From contig CAJUTJ010000146.1 in NCBI GenBank assembly GCA_910589655.1, positions 3,617 to 67,616 on the forward strand: 64,000 bases of DNA, read 5' to 3'. This document shows, piece by piece, positions 1 to 10,400 of this stretch. The notes beneath the pieces were generated by a model. That model was not told the origin of the DNA. It searched no databases and worked only from the letters and a program-made list of their open reading frames with translations. Every line of letters begins with the position of its first letter. Within the stretch, counting starts at the first letter, position 1. Both the position numbers and the translations under genes were made by a program. The stretch is from an uncultured Acetatifactor sp. Lineage in GTDB: Bacteria; Bacillota; Clostridia; Lachnospirales; Lachnospiraceae.

Positions 1-458
1 ATACCAGATGGGCACTGCTCCTCGGCGGCGCGGTAAGCACCTATAACTTGATTATTATGAGAACGGCCATGTCCGGTATTGACGGTGCATTGACGGAATC
101 GGCGATGTTGGACGGCGCAGGGCATATTACTATACTATTCAAGATTCTGGTTCCTCTGTGTAAAGCAACTATTGCAGTATTGGTTCTGTATTATGGTGTA
201 GGACACTGGAATTCATGGTTTAATGCCATGATTTATCTGGAAGATAAGTCTAAACAGCCTTTGCAGCTTGTATTGAGGCAGATATTGATTTTGGCGGACT
301 TATCGGATGCGGGTATCGGAGCCGATGATGTGGAGCAGCTTTCCGAGACCATCAAGTATGCAACCATTATCGTTTCCACGTTACCTATCCTTGCATTGTA
401 TCCTTTCTTGCAGAAGTACTTTACAAAGGGTGTTATGGTCGGTGCGGTAAAAGGTTAA
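1..458 (+). CDS. Sugar ABC transporter permease, C-terminal part
   Basis: Partial gene, open from the left edge in the frame of position 3, ending in TAA. It carries the EAA loop that contacts the ATPase (around ESAMLDGAGH...ILVPL) and a closing transmembrane segment ending in the YFTKGVMVGAVKG-type tail seen in LplC-like CUT1 permeases. It would be an inner membrane-spanning subunit of an oligosaccharide importer. The downstream FG-GAP, glycosidase and GH28 genes suggest pectin-derived oligosaccharides as cargo, which is inference. Binding protein, partner permease and start codon lie outside the window. Confidence 0.88.
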   Translation, partial: TRWALLLGGAVSTYNLIIMRTAMSGIDGALTESAMLDGAGHITILFKILVPLCKATIAVLVLYYGVGHWNSWFNAMIYLEDKSKQPLQLVLRQILILADLSDAGIGADDVEQLSETIKYATIIVSTLPILALYPFLQKYFTKGVMVGAVKG

Positions 459-493
459 GGAAATTAAATTAAAGAAATTAAAATTGAAAATAA

Positions 494-526
494 GGGGGTG
501 CCTGAAATCTCAGGTGCCCTTTTCCT
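494..526 (+). terminator. Terminator after ABC permease gene
   Basis: A ten-pair stem (496-505 with 510-519, two G-U pairs) is followed by TTTT. It lies 35 bases after the permease stop. A second perfect 8-base inverted repeat (AGGGCATC/GATGCCCT) follows at about 534-561. Confidence 0.65.
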
Positions 527-654
527 ATGTACAAGGGCATCCAAAAGAAGTCTGATGCCCTACTGCTTGCAGTGGGGTATTGACTTGTGCCAATGCTTTT
601 GGAAAAAGTAAAGCGAAAATAACTTGTGAAAAAAATTGGTTAGAGGAAACGATT

Positions 655-2679
655 ATGATGAAGACTCAAATATTATGCAGAGAAGATTTTCAGGATTTTC
701 CAATAGGTGAATTTCCTTTTGATTTGGAGCACACGGCTGCCGGTGAATATCACTATATCGTTGAGGAGGGATATGCCGGTAATTGGGTGGATCAAGTCTG
801 CAATTATACATATAACGGGACAGGTCCCAGCTGGATTATTACGGAGCTGGACGGTATTCATTTTATGGAATCCATGAGGATTGAGAAAAACCGTCCCCAC
901 CGGATATTTCCTACCTTAGAGACGGGGGACAGGCTCTGGAAAAATTATGAGGCATCCGTGAAGGTGCAGAGACTGTCACAAAAGGGTATGGCAGGTCTTG
1001 CAGTCTGCATGAACAACAGCATAGACACTTTGGTATTTTCGTTGTCCGGTAAGAATAGAGCGGAACTTTCTTACCGTCATAAGGAGGAAGTCATCGCTCT
1101 TGGGGAGTGTGAATTTGAGCATGACTGTGATACTTTATACGGTTTGCGGGTAGACTGTAATGGGAATCGGATTGACTGCTATGTGGATGACAGATTACTG
1201 CTTCAGGCGGAGAGCGGGCTGGCGGAGCGCGGGGGCAAGATCGGCATTACCGCGGACTGCCCCACTCGCTTTACGGATGTGACGGTGAGCATATCCAAGG
1301 AAGAAGCCGTCTTGCTCCGGAAGAGACAGGAGGAGAAACACAGACAGGAAATTGCTGAAATGTCCTGCCACCCCCGGATGAAGCTGTGGAAAAAAATTGA
1401 CTTACGTGATTTCGGCACTTCAAGGCAGATCCGCTTCGGACATTTGACGGGAACGGAGCAATGGCATGTGGTTTTGGCACAGATGCAGAAGCGCGTCAGC
1501 AGAGACGCCTATGGGTTTATCAGCTGCCTTACGGCAATTGATTTGGACGGAACTATTCTGTGGCAGCTGGGAGAGCCTTCCGGAAACAGCCGCAGGCTGG
1601 GAAAGGTATCTGCCGATATGCCGTTTCAAGTGTATGATATTGACGGGGACGGGGCGGACGAGGTTATCGTTGGGAGAAATTTTGAGATCCAGATTTTGGA
1701 GGGCGCCACGGGAAAGGTAAAAAAATCGGTAAAAACACCCTATTCCGATGAGGACGACAACACTTTGATCGGGGTTCCTTTTAACACATATGCTTTCGAA
1801 AGGATTAATCCCGACGGTATAAGAATCTGTAACTTCAGAGGGAAGGATCGGCCGTCCGATATTTTGATCAAGGATCGCTATTGCAGAGTCTATGCGCTGG
1901 ATGAGAATTTGAATCTGCTGTGGAAGTATCAAAGTGACAAGAATACGGGGCATTGTCCTCTGCCGGCAGACATCAACGGAGACGGAAAGGATGAAGTGCT
2001 TGTGGGCTATAATATGCTCAGCGCGGAGGGAGAGAAATTATGGAGTTATCCCATCACAAGCGACCACACGGATGAGATCGTGGCAGGAAAGTTCAGAGGG
2101 GACGGGAAAGGATATTTTGCCTGTGTGTCGGGCACACAAGGCTTCTTCATCGGCGATTTTGAGGGAAATATTGTGGCCGGAGATCTGATCGGTCATGCCC
2201 AGAGAGTCAGTGTGGCGCGTTATTGTGAGGATCGGGAAGGCTTTCAGATTGCGGTGACTAACTTTTGGGGACATCAGGGCGTCATTTATCTCTATGACTC
2301 GGACGGCAATCAGCTGTGGGAGACGGAAAACGAAATGAACGGCAATCTGGTGACGCCGGTAAACTGGGACGGCAGCGGAATCGAATTGATTTTAACCAAT
2401 GCCGATCCCCATAAGGGCGGGCTGTTAAACGGCAGCGGCATCAGGGCAGTGGCATTTCCGGATGACGGGCATCCCACGTTGTGCTGTGAGGCAATCCGTT
2501 TATACGGAGACGAGAGGGAGGAACTGGTCTGCTGGGATTATGACAGGATGTATATTTATACACAGGAAGACAATCCCAAACCTCAGAACTATCATCCCGT
2601 TACCTTTCCCCGCTATAACGCTTCCAATTACAGGGGAGAGTACGCTTATCCCGATGAAAGCTTTCTGGATTTTTCATAA
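655..2679 (+). CDS. Cytoplasmic FG-GAP/beta-propeller protein, possible polysaccharide lyase-like enzyme
   Basis: About 674 residues from the ATG at 655, chosen because GAGGA lies 8 bases upstream; an earlier in-frame codon at 580 has no ribosome site. The N-terminal 220 residues look like a concanavalin/DUF1080-type beta-sandwich. After a charged linker (about 225-245) comes a propeller-like region with calcium-binding repeats DIDGDGADE (about residue 327) and DINGDGKDE (about 439), as in FG-GAP proteins and PL11 rhamnogalacturonan lyases. No signal peptide, so it probably acts inside the cell on imported oligosaccharides. Enzymatic activity is not shown by the sequence; it could be a non-catalytic binding protein. 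Confidence 0.75.
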   Translation: MMKTQILCREDFQDFPIGEFPFDLEHTAAGEYHYIVEEGYAGNWVDQVCNYTYNGTGPSWIITELDGIHFMESMRIEKNRPHRIFPTLETGDRLWKNYEASVKVQRLSQKGMAGLAVCMNNSIDTLVFSLSGKNRAELSYRHKEEVIALGECEFEHDCDTLYGLRVDCNGNRIDCYVDDRLLLQAESGLAERGGKIGITADCPTRFTDVTVSISKEEAVLLRKRQEEKHRQEIAEMSCHPRMKLWKKIDLRDFGTSRQIRFGHLTGTEQWHVVLAQMQKRVSRDAYGFISCLTAIDLDGTILWQLGEPSGNSRRLGKVSADMPFQVYDIDGDGADEVIVGRNFEIQILEGATGKVKKSVKTPYSDEDDNTLIGVPFNTYAFERINPDGIRICNFRGKDRPSDILIKDRYCRVYALDENLNLLWKYQSDKNTGHCPLPADINGDGKDEVLVGYNMLSAEGEKLWSYPITSDHTDEIVAGKFRGDGKGYFACVSGTQGFFIGDFEGNIVAGDLIGHAQRVSVARYCEDREGFQIAVTNFWGHQGVIYLYDSDGNQLWETENEMNGNLVTPVNWDGSGIELILTNADPHKGGLLNGSGIRAVAFPDDGHPTLCCEAIRLYGDEREELVCWDYDRMYIYTQEDNPKPQNYHPVTFPRYNASNYRGEYAYPDESFLDFS

Positions 2680-2704
2680 GGCAGTATCCTCCGGACTGCC
2701 CTTT
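2678..2704 (+). terminator. Weak terminator hairpin after FG-GAP gene
   Basis: GGCAGT at 2680-2685 pairs with ACTGCC at 2695-2700, directly overlapping the stop codon, followed by CTTT. Short stem and poor T-run, so termination may be partial. Confidence 0.35.
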
Positions 2705-2837
2705 GCATCACTTTTGGCAGATAGCAACAAACAATTAATTTGCAGGCAAAAAAGCTGTAAAAGCAGTGGAAATCCTATATTGAAAATGGTATGATAGACA
2801 AAATATTTTAAAAAAAGCTTTTTCGAAGGAGATAGCC

Positions 2838-4946
2838 ATGATTGATAGGGAAGAACTGGTAAGCGGACATAATCCGGTGCTTTTAGAGGTAGACAAGGAA
2901 TCCGTTCTGACCGTCGGAAACGGTGAGTTTGCTTATTCGGCAGATATTACAGGTATGCAGACGCTTTATGAAGAATATGATGTACTGCCCCTGTGCACTT
3001 TGTCTCAGTGGGGATGGCATACCAAACCCGTCAGTGACGAGAGATATGAATATACGCTGAGGGATTTGGTGATGACGGAGTACGATGTCTGTGACGGAAG
3101 ACATGTGGGATATCCGAAGAAAGAATTTCAGGGAAACGAGGAGGTCTATCAGTGGCTCAGGAAAAATCCCCACAGGCTGAATCTGGCCCGAATCGGGTTC
3201 CTGTATAAAGGAAAGAGAATAGTATCGGAGCAGCTGACAAATATCCGTCAGGAATTAAAGCTGTATGAAGGTATTTTGGAAAGCGCATTTTGCGTTGACG
3301 GCATTCCCTGTAAGGTGCGGACGGTCTGTCACAATCAGGGAAAGGATCAGCTCGGGTTTCTTGTGGAAAGTCCTGCGCTGGCGGACGGGAGCCTCACTGT
3401 GGAGATCCGGTTCCCCTATGGCTCGCCGGATATTACCGCATCCGATTGGAAGGCGGACAGTCTGCATACCACGGAGGTTACGGAGAGACGGGAACAAGGG
3501 ATTTTGTTGAAAAGGCAGCTGGACAAGGACTGCTATTTTGTAAGTCTGTCTTCCAACGGTAAGCCGGAGGAACGGCTTGCGGAGCATTGCATATACGTGA
3601 AAGCACAGGGCAGTGTTTTGGAACTTACGGCAGCGTTTTTTTCGTCAACGGAGTGTGGCGGCAGTGCCGGTACGCATGGAGAGGTGAAAGCGCCGGCGAA
3701 TGAGGGACGGTTGTCTGCCGATGTTGTTTTTTCCCGGATTATGGAAGCCAGCCGTCAGGGATGGAAGGACTTTTGGGAGAAAGGCGGCGCAATCCGCCTC
3801 AACCGCAGCAAAGATAAGAGGGCATGGGAGCTGGAGCGGAGGATTGTCCTGTCCCAGTATCTGCTGGCCGTCAATTCCAGCGGCTCCACACCGCCTCAGG
3901 AGACGGGGTTAACCTGCAACAGCTGGTACGGTAAAATGCACCTTGAAATGTACCTTTGGCACTGTGCATGGCTGCCCCTGTGGAATCATTGCGATCTGCT
4001 GGAGCGCAGTTTGAAATGGTATAAGGAGCATCTGCCGGAGGCCCGGGAAAATGCCCGAAGGAACGGATATGACGGAGCGCGATGGCCCAAGATGGTGGCT
4101 TCCGAGGGCATAGACGCCCCTTCTTCCATTGCCCCTCTTTTGGTCTGGCAGCAGCCCCATATTATCTATATGATGGAAATGCAGTACAGGAATGAAAAGA
4201 GCCAAAGCTTTTTAGAGGAATACTGGCCGGTGGTGGAGGAGACGGCCCGGTTTATGGCGGATTTCGTAGTGTGGAACAAGGAGCACGGCTGCTATGATAT
4301 TCCTGCTCCCGTGATTCCCGTTCAGGAGTGCCATAAAGAGACCGATACCGTGAATCCGGCCTTTGAGATAGAGTATTGGAGGGTGACGCTGCGCATTGCG
4401 GCTCAATGGGCGGAACGTCTGAATAGAACTCCGGATCGGAAATGGATGGAAGTGGCCGGACATATGGCCATGCTTACGGCAGAGGATGGCGTGTATCTGG
4501 CACATGAAAAGTGTCCGGAAACCTTTACGGAATTTAACAAGGATCACCCTTCCATGCTGGGCGCCTACGGACTGATAGACAGCGACCGCATTGACAGGGA
4601 GATCATGCGCAATACATTGCATCTGGTAGAAAAGTGCTGGCAGTATCCCACTCTTTGGGGCTGGGATTTCGCCTTGATGGCTATGACGGCAGTGCGTTTG
4701 GGCGAGCCGGAGCTGGCAATCGAGCTTTTGCTGAAGGATACGCTGAAAAACTGTTATCTGGCAAGCGGTAATAACATGCAGATCAGCAGGCCGGATCTGC
4801 CCCTGTATCTGCCCGGAAACGGCTCCCTGCTTTTGGCGGTGGCGGCCATGGCGGCAGGTTATGAAGGATGTATGGAGAAATTTCCCGGCTTCCCCAAGGA
4901 CGGACAATGGACGGTGGAGTATGAAAATATTCAGAAGCTCCCTTAA
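2838..4946 (+). CDS. Six-hairpin glycosidase-like protein (GH65/GH95-related)
   Basis: 702 residues; ATG preceded by GAAGGAGAT. The C-terminal half (about 320-690) has the aromatic-rich helices of (alpha/alpha)6-barrel glycosidases. The stretch around GYDGARWPK...EGIDAPS resembles the GY.GA.FPW region of GH65. VQECHKETDTVNPAFE contains Glu497 where GH65 enzymes place the catalytic acid; this is alignment by eye. The N-terminal part resembles the beta-sandwich found in these families. No signal peptide, so it likely cleaves imported oligosaccharides in the cytoplasm. It sits between the FG-GAP and GH28 genes, suggesting pectin side-chain use. The substrate is unknown. Confidence 0.7.
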   Translation: MIDREELVSGHNPVLLEVDKESVLTVGNGEFAYSADITGMQTLYEEYDVLPLCTLSQWGWHTKPVSDERYEYTLRDLVMTEYDVCDGRHVGYPKKEFQGNEEVYQWLRKNPHRLNLARIGFLYKGKRIVSEQLTNIRQELKLYEGILESAFCVDGIPCKVRTVCHNQGKDQLGFLVESPALADGSLTVEIRFPYGSPDITASDWKADSLHTTEVTERREQGILLKRQLDKDCYFVSLSSNGKPEERLAEHCIYVKAQGSVLELTAAFFSSTECGGSAGTHGEVKAPANEGRLSADVVFSRIMEASRQGWKDFWEKGGAIRLNRSKDKRAWELERRIVLSQYLLAVNSSGSTPPQETGLTCNSWYGKMHLEMYLWHCAWLPLWNHCDLLERSLKWYKEHLPEARENARRNGYDGARWPKMVASEGIDAPSSIAPLLVWQQPHIIYMMEMQYRNEKSQSFLEEYWPVVEETARFMADFVVWNKEHGCYDIPAPVIPVQECHKETDTVNPAFEIEYWRVTLRIAAQWAERLNRTPDRKWMEVAGHMAMLTAEDGVYLAHEKCPETFTEFNKDHPSMLGAYGLIDSDRIDREIMRNTLHLVEKCWQYPTLWGWDFALMAMTAVRLGEPELAIELLLKDTLKNCYLASGNNMQISRPDLPLYLPGNGSLLLAVAAMAAGYEGCMEKFPGFPKDGQWTVEYENIQKLP

Positions 4947-4987
4947 ACGGGCTGCGAAATTTAAGCCGGTGGAGGACAGTATTTGGC

Positions 4988-5197
4988 GGAGGCTTGTCGG
5001 CGCCGTCCGGAAATTTTGCTGCGGAGGTGTGTCGGCACCGTCCGGAAATTTTGCTGCGGAGGCTTGTCGGCGCCGCCCGGAAATTTTGCTGCGGAGGTGT
5101 GTCGGCGCCGTCCGGAAATTTTGCTGCGGAGGCTTGTCGGCGCTGTCCGGAAATTTTGCTGCGGAGGCTTGTCGGTGCCGTCCGGAAATTTTAACGG
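4988..5197 (+). repeat. 35-bp minisatellite, six tandem copies
   Basis: Six contiguous copies of a 35-bp unit (boundaries 4988, 5023, 5058, 5093, 5128, 5163), each containing GTCGG-GCCGTCCGGAAATTTTGC and GGAGG, with a few substitutions; the last copy diverges after GGAAATTTT. The unit is not a multiple of three and has no stops in most frames, so long spurious ORFs open on both strands. There are no spacers. It fills most of the 350-base gap between the glycosidase-like gene and the GH28 gene. Confidence 0.95.
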
Positions 5198-5298
5198 CGC
5201 AGGGCAAGGGGCAGCTCGAAGGACGTGGTTTTGGCCGTGGAGCCGCCAAAGCATTGTTGGTATGTATAAGTGCCCGATAAAGAGGGCAGGAGGTATTT

Positions 5299-6675
5299 AT
5301 GAAATCAGTAGACGTTAAGCTTCCGGAGATTCCGGAAAAAAGATTTGTGATCACGGAGTACGGCGCGGTGCCCAACGGAAAGGCATCCAATACAAAAGCC
5401 ATCGCCGCCGCTATAGAGGCGGCATCTCAGGCCGGAGGCGGCAAGGTAGTCATCCCGCCGGGAGTCTGGCTCACCGGCCCCATTGAGCTGAAATCAAATA
5501 TCAATCTTCATGCGGAGAGGGGAGCCTTGATTTATTTTGACAAAAATCCGGAGGAATACCATGTATTTCTGGCGGACTATGAAGGACAGCCCCGGATTCG
5601 CACCGTCTCACCTATTTATGCGAGAGAGGCCGAAAATATTGCCATTACGGGACAGGGAATTTTTGACGGAAACGGACAGCTTTGGCGGCCTTTAAAAGAA
5701 ATGAAGGTGACAAAAAAGCATTGGCAGCAGTGTCTGAACAAATGTCCTCATGTGATTCAGGGCGGCGACGGCGGCATTTGGATGCCCACCGAGACGATTT
5801 ATAAAGGCGCCACGGAGGGAGAACCCAATGTACTTGCCCCCGATGCGGATGTGGAAGCGGCTTTGGCCAGAGCGGCGGAATATTATGATTATTACCGTCC
5901 GGTGATGGTGAGCATTGTAAAATGTGACAGAGTCTTGATTGAAGGGATAACCTTGCAGAATTCTCCTGCATGGAATGTGCATCCTTTGTTTACCACGAAC
6001 CTGACCATCCGCAATGCCAATATCAGGAATCCTTATTATGCCCAGAACGGGGACGGGCTGGACTTGGAATCCTGCAGCAAAGTACATATCCATGATGTAC
6101 AGTTTGATGTGGGAGATGACGCTATTTGCATGAAGTCGGGCAAGAATGCGGTGGCGAGGAAGATCCCCATTCCCACCGAAGACGTGTACATTCACGACTG
6201 TGTGGTATATCACGGTCACGGCGGCTTTGTGGTGGGCAGTGAGATGTCCAGAGGAGTTCGCCGTATTACGGTGGAAAATTGTACTTTTGTAGGAACGGAT
6301 GTGGGAATCCGTTTCAAGAGCGCGCTGGGACGGGGCGGCGTTGTGGAAGAGATTGACATTAAAGATATTTATATGACGGATATCGTAAATGAGGCAATTA
6401 TTTTCACCATGGGATATGTACTGACGAATTCGGACGGTTCCACAGATTTGAATCCTGAGGACGTTCCCCGGGAGGATGTTCCCGAATTTAAAAACGTGCG
6501 GATGAAGAATATCAACTGTGTGGGCGCAAAGCAGGCCATTAAGATTGAGGGCTTGAAGCAGCTGCCCATCCATGATCTGTCCGTGGAGGATTCTTATTTT
6601 AAAGCGGAAATAGGATATACCGAGAGCTATGCGGAGAATATTGTCTTGAATAATGTAGTTATAGATGCGGATTAG
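5299..6675 (+). CDS. GH28 family glycosidase (polygalacturonase-like)
   Basis: 458 residues; ATG preceded by GGAGG at a good distance. A right-handed beta-helix enzyme with the GH28 motifs in order: NGDGLD near residue 250 (family NTD), GDDAI near 272 (catalytic DD), HGHGG near 304 (catalytic H), RFKS near 337 (RIK). It hydrolyses galacturonan or a related pectic chain. No signal peptide is visible, so it probably trims imported oligogalacturonides or rhamnogalacturonides in the cytoplasm. It ends the pectin block that starts with the ABC permease. Confidence 0.92.
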   Translation: MKSVDVKLPEIPEKRFVITEYGAVPNGKASNTKAIAAAIEAASQAGGGKVVIPPGVWLTGPIELKSNINLHAERGALIYFDKNPEEYHVFLADYEGQPRIRTVSPIYAREAENIAITGQGIFDGNGQLWRPLKEMKVTKKHWQQCLNKCPHVIQGGDGGIWMPTETIYKGATEGEPNVLAPDADVEAALARAAEYYDYYRPVMVSIVKCDRVLIEGITLQNSPAWNVHPLFTTNLTIRNANIRNPYYAQNGDGLDLESCSKVHIHDVQFDVGDDAICMKSGKNAVARKIPIPTEDVYIHDCVVYHGHGGFVVGSEMSRGVRRITVENCTFVGTDVGIRFKSALGRGGVVEEIDIKDIYMTDIVNEAIIFTMGYVLTNSDGSTDLNPEDVPREDVPEFKNVRMKNINCVGAKQAIKIEGLKQLPIHDLSVEDSYFKAEIGYTESYAENIVLNNVVIDAD

Positions 6676-6677
6676 TC

Positions 6678-6897
6678 ATGGCATGAGGAAACCCGCTAAG
6701 CCCGGAAAGACCGCGCTGAGTGGGTTCACGCTCTGCCAAGCAAAGATTTTGTTCCGGAGGTTAAAAGAACGCAGGAACAGCGTTCTTACACCTTGAGGCA
6801 ATGCTTTGACAGTTTGTGCCCGAAAACACGGCGTTTCTCATCGGAGCTTTAGCTCCGTGGGATTGTGGGTCGCAGCGAAGCTGCGGCATGGAGGTTA
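6678..6897 (+). repeat. Element A copy 1: chain-of-hairpins repeat ahead of pth
   Basis: Non-coding stretch built from short palindromes: AAC CC/GGGTT closing helix, CTCTGC-CAA-GCA, AGAACGC/GCGTTCT, GGAGC-TTTA-GCTCC and CGCAGC-GAA-GCTGCG, ending in GCATGGAGG, which forms the pth ribosome site. It aligns block by block with the copy upstream of plsC (46081-46320, minus strand), including the shared words CACGCTCTGC, AAGC and GTTTGTGCC. Stem sequences differ while pairing is kept. Confidence 0.7.
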
Positions 6898-6899
6898 GC

Positions 6900-7469
6900 A
6901 TGTATATTATTGTAGGTCTGGGAAATCCCGGCAGGGAGTACGAAAACACCAGACATAACATCGGCTTTGATGTGATCGACAAGCTGGCAGATCAGGAAAA
7001 TATCGGTGTGCTGGAAAAAAAGCATAAAGCTATTATCGGAAAAGGTGTGATTGCAGGACAGAAATGTATTCTTGCCAAACCTCAGACCTTTATGAACCTG
7101 AGCGGGGAAAGCGTGCGTGCACTGCTGGATTATTATAAAGCGGACGAGACAGCCGACTTAATCGTAATCTCCGATGATATCAGTCTGGATGTGGGACAGC
7201 TCCGCATCCGGAAAAAGGGCAGTGCAGGAGGGCATAACGGTTTGAAAAACATTATTGCCCATCTGGGGCACGATACCTTTATGCGGGTGAAAATGGGAGT
7301 GGGAGAAAAGCCCAAGGGCTGGGATCTGGCAGATTATGTGCTGGGGCATTTCTCACCTCAGGAGCGGGAAACTATGGAAGAAGCCGCGGGGCGTGCGGCG
7401 GACGCCATCCGCAGGATGATTACGGAAGATGCGGATGTGGCAATGAATGAGTATAATAGGAAGGTGTAA
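6900..7469 (+). CDS. pth: Peptidyl-tRNA hydrolase
   Basis: 189 residues from the ATG at 6900, chosen because GGAGG lies 7 bases upstream; an in-frame ATG at 6816 falls inside the repeat element. It begins with the family signature VGLGNPG, with Asn9 and catalytic His19 in NTRHNIGF, then ISDD and GGHNGLK. It releases peptides from prematurely dropped peptidyl-tRNA in the cytoplasm. The stop is 2 bases before mfd, so the two form an operon, the usual Firmicutes order. Confidence 0.97.
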   Translation: MYIIVGLGNPGREYENTRHNIGFDVIDKLADQENIGVLEKKHKAIIGKGVIAGQKCILAKPQTFMNLSGESVRALLDYYKADETADLIVISDDISLDVGQLRIRKKGSAGGHNGLKNIIAHLGHDTFMRVKMGVGEKPKGWDLADYVLGHFSPQERETMEEAAGRAADAIRRMITEDADVAMNEYNRKV

Positions 7470-7471
7470 CA

Positions 7472-10400
7472 ATGCAGGCATTACTGGCGCCCCTACAGGA
7501 GCTTGCCGAGTTTGACGGCATGAGAAAAGCGGTGGCCGGCGGAAACGCGTCCATCGCTTTGACCGGCTGTGTGGACTCCCAAAAGCTTCATATTATTTAC
7601 GGAATCAGCGATGGCTTAAAGTGCAAAGTCATCGTTACTTATAGTGATGTAAAAGCCAAGGAATTATTTGAGGAATACAAATTTTATGACAGAAATGTCA
7701 TGCTGTATCCGGCCAAGGATCTAATCTTTTTTCAAGCGGACATTCACGGAAACCAGCTGGTGAAGGAGCGTGTGAAGACGCTTCGGAGATTGATGGAAGG
7801 GAAACCCGTGACCATTGTCACCACCTATGCGGCGTTGATGACGCCTCAGGCTTTGTGGGATCGGAAGAGGGACGTCATAGATGTGGAAAGGGGAGGCTCC
7901 CTTCAGGAAAAGGAACTGGCAAGGAAGCTGGTGTCCATGGGATATGAGAACTGCTATCAGGTGGAGAGTGCGGGACAATTTTCCGTGCGGGGCGGTATCA
8001 TTGACATTTTTGACCTGACAGAGGAGAATCCGTATCGGATCGAGCTGTGGGGAGATGAAGTGGAATCCATCCGCAGCTTTGACGTCTTAAGCCAGCGTTC
8101 CATTGAGAAGCTGGAAAGTATCTCCGTATTCCCCGCCACGGAGTTTGTGCTGGATGAGGACAGAATCCGCGCAGGCCTGAAGAAGCTGGAGCAGGAGGCG
8201 GCAAAACAGGAGAAAATGTTCCGAGACAAGCATTGCCCGGAAGAAGCCCAGAGGATTAAGCTTCAGGTAAAAGAATTGAAAGAACAATTGCTGGAGTTCC
8301 ACAGCAGGGTAAATCTGGAGAGCTATATCCGGTATTTTTACGAGAATACGGTGACTTTGCCCAAACTGCTGCATACCATGGGCAAGACCGCGTTTTTCAT
8401 GGATGAGCCTGCCCGCATCAAAGAGCAGGCGGATGCGGTGGAGCTTGAATTCCGGGAGAGTATGACGCAGAGGATGGAAAAGGGATACCTTCTGCCGGGG
8501 CAGACGGATATCCTTTACAGCGGCGAGCAGGTGGCTGTCTCTTTGGCAGACGGGAGCGTTGTTACCGTCGCTGCCATGGAGGGCAGGACGGGCTATTTTA
8601 AGCCGGAGAAAAAGCTGGATATGGCTTCCCGGAGCGTTGCTTCTTATAATAACAGCTTTGAAACGCTGGTAAAAGATCTCACCATGTTCCGGAAGAAGGG
8701 CTACAGAGTACTGCTTTTGTCCGGTTCCCGGACAAGGGCAAAGCGTCTGGCGGAAGATCTGCGGGATATGGGCTTGACCGCCGTGTACACGGATGATCCC
8801 TTCCGCACCGTGCAGCCCGGAGAAGTGCTGACATATTACGGGCATGTGGGAAAGGGATTTGAGTATCCTTTTTTAAAGTTTGTGGTTCTTTCCGAGACAG
8901 ATATTTTCGGTTCGGAGAAGAAAAAGAAGAAAGCGAAGAAGCTGTATCAAGGCCAGAAGATTAAGGACTTCAACGAGTTGAAGGTGGGAGACTATGTCGT
9001 TCACGAAACCCATGGTCTGGGAATTTACCGGGGGATCGAAAAGGTGGAGACGGAGAATGTGGTCAAGGACTACATTAAGATAGAATACCGTGACGGCGGC
9101 AATCTCTACGTTCTGGCCACCGGCCTTGACGTTATTCAGAAATACGCTTCCTCGGAGGCGAAGAAACCGAGGCTCAACAAACTGGGCACTAAGGAGTGGG
9201 AGAAGACTAAGACCAAGGTCAGGAGCGCCGTCAATGAGGTGGCAAAGGATCTGGTGGAGCTCTATGCTGTCAGGCAGCAGAGCCAAGGGTACGCATATGG
9301 CAAGGATACCGTGTGGCAGAGGGAGTTTGAGGAAATGTTTCCCTTTGAGGAGACGGAAGATCAGCTGACCGCCATTTCGGACACGAAATCGGACATGGAG
9401 AGTACGAAAATCATGGACCGCCTGATCTGCGGGGATGTGGGCTACGGTAAGACGGAAATAGCCATCCGTGCCGCTTTTAAAGCAGTGCAGGAAGGAAAAC
9501 AGGTAGTTTATCTGGTGCCCACCACTATTTTGGCCCAGCAGCATTATAATACCTTTGTCCAGAGAATGAGCCATTTCCCCGTTACCGTTCATCTGATGAG
9601 CCGGTTCCGCACTGCCGGAGAGATTAAGAAAACCATTTCGGAGCTGCAAAAAGGTATGGTGGATATTGTCATCGGTACTCACCGCGTGTTGTCTCAGGAT
9701 GTAAAATTCAAAGATCTGGGACTGTTAATTATCGACGAGGAACAGCGTTTCGGCGTCACTCATAAGGAGAAAATCAAAAAGCTGAAAGAAAATGTGGACG
9801 TGTTGACCTTGACGGCCACCCCTATTCCCAGAACCCTTCACATGAGCCTCATTGGAATCCGGGATATGAGCGTGCTGGAGGAGGCGCCGGAAGACAGGCT
9901 GCCCATCCAGACCTTTGTCTGCGAGTATAATGAGGAGCTGGTGCGGGAGGCTATTTCCAGAGAGCTTGCCAGACAGGGGCAGGTCTATTATGTGTATAAC
10001 CGGGTCAACAATATTGCGGACATTGCGGCGAAGATTGCCGGTCTGGTGCCGGAGGCAACGGTGGCATATGCCCACGGACAGATGAAGGAGCATGAGCTGG
10101 AACGTATTATGTTTGACTTTATCAACGGGGAGATTGATGTGCTGGTATCCACCACCATTATAGAGACCGGCATGGATATCTCTAACGTGAACACCATGAT
10201 TATCCATGATTCCGATAACTTAGGGCTTTCCCAGCTCTACCAGCTGCGGGGGCGGGTGGGACGCTCCAACCGTACCGCATATGCCTTTCTCATGTACAAG
10301 CGGGATAAAATGTTAAAAGAGATAGCGGAGAAACGTCTGGAGGCAATCAAGGAGTTCACGGATCTGGGCAGCGGCTTTAAAATAGCCATGCGGGACTTGG

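Noticed and set aside
4988..5197. Possible CRISPR array because of 35-bp repeats
   Set aside because: Copies are contiguous with no spacers and no cas genes are near. It is a minisatellite.
4212..5402. 396-codon frame on the minus strand
   Set aside because: It runs antisense to the glycosidase-like gene and through the minisatellite, with no ribosome site or family match.
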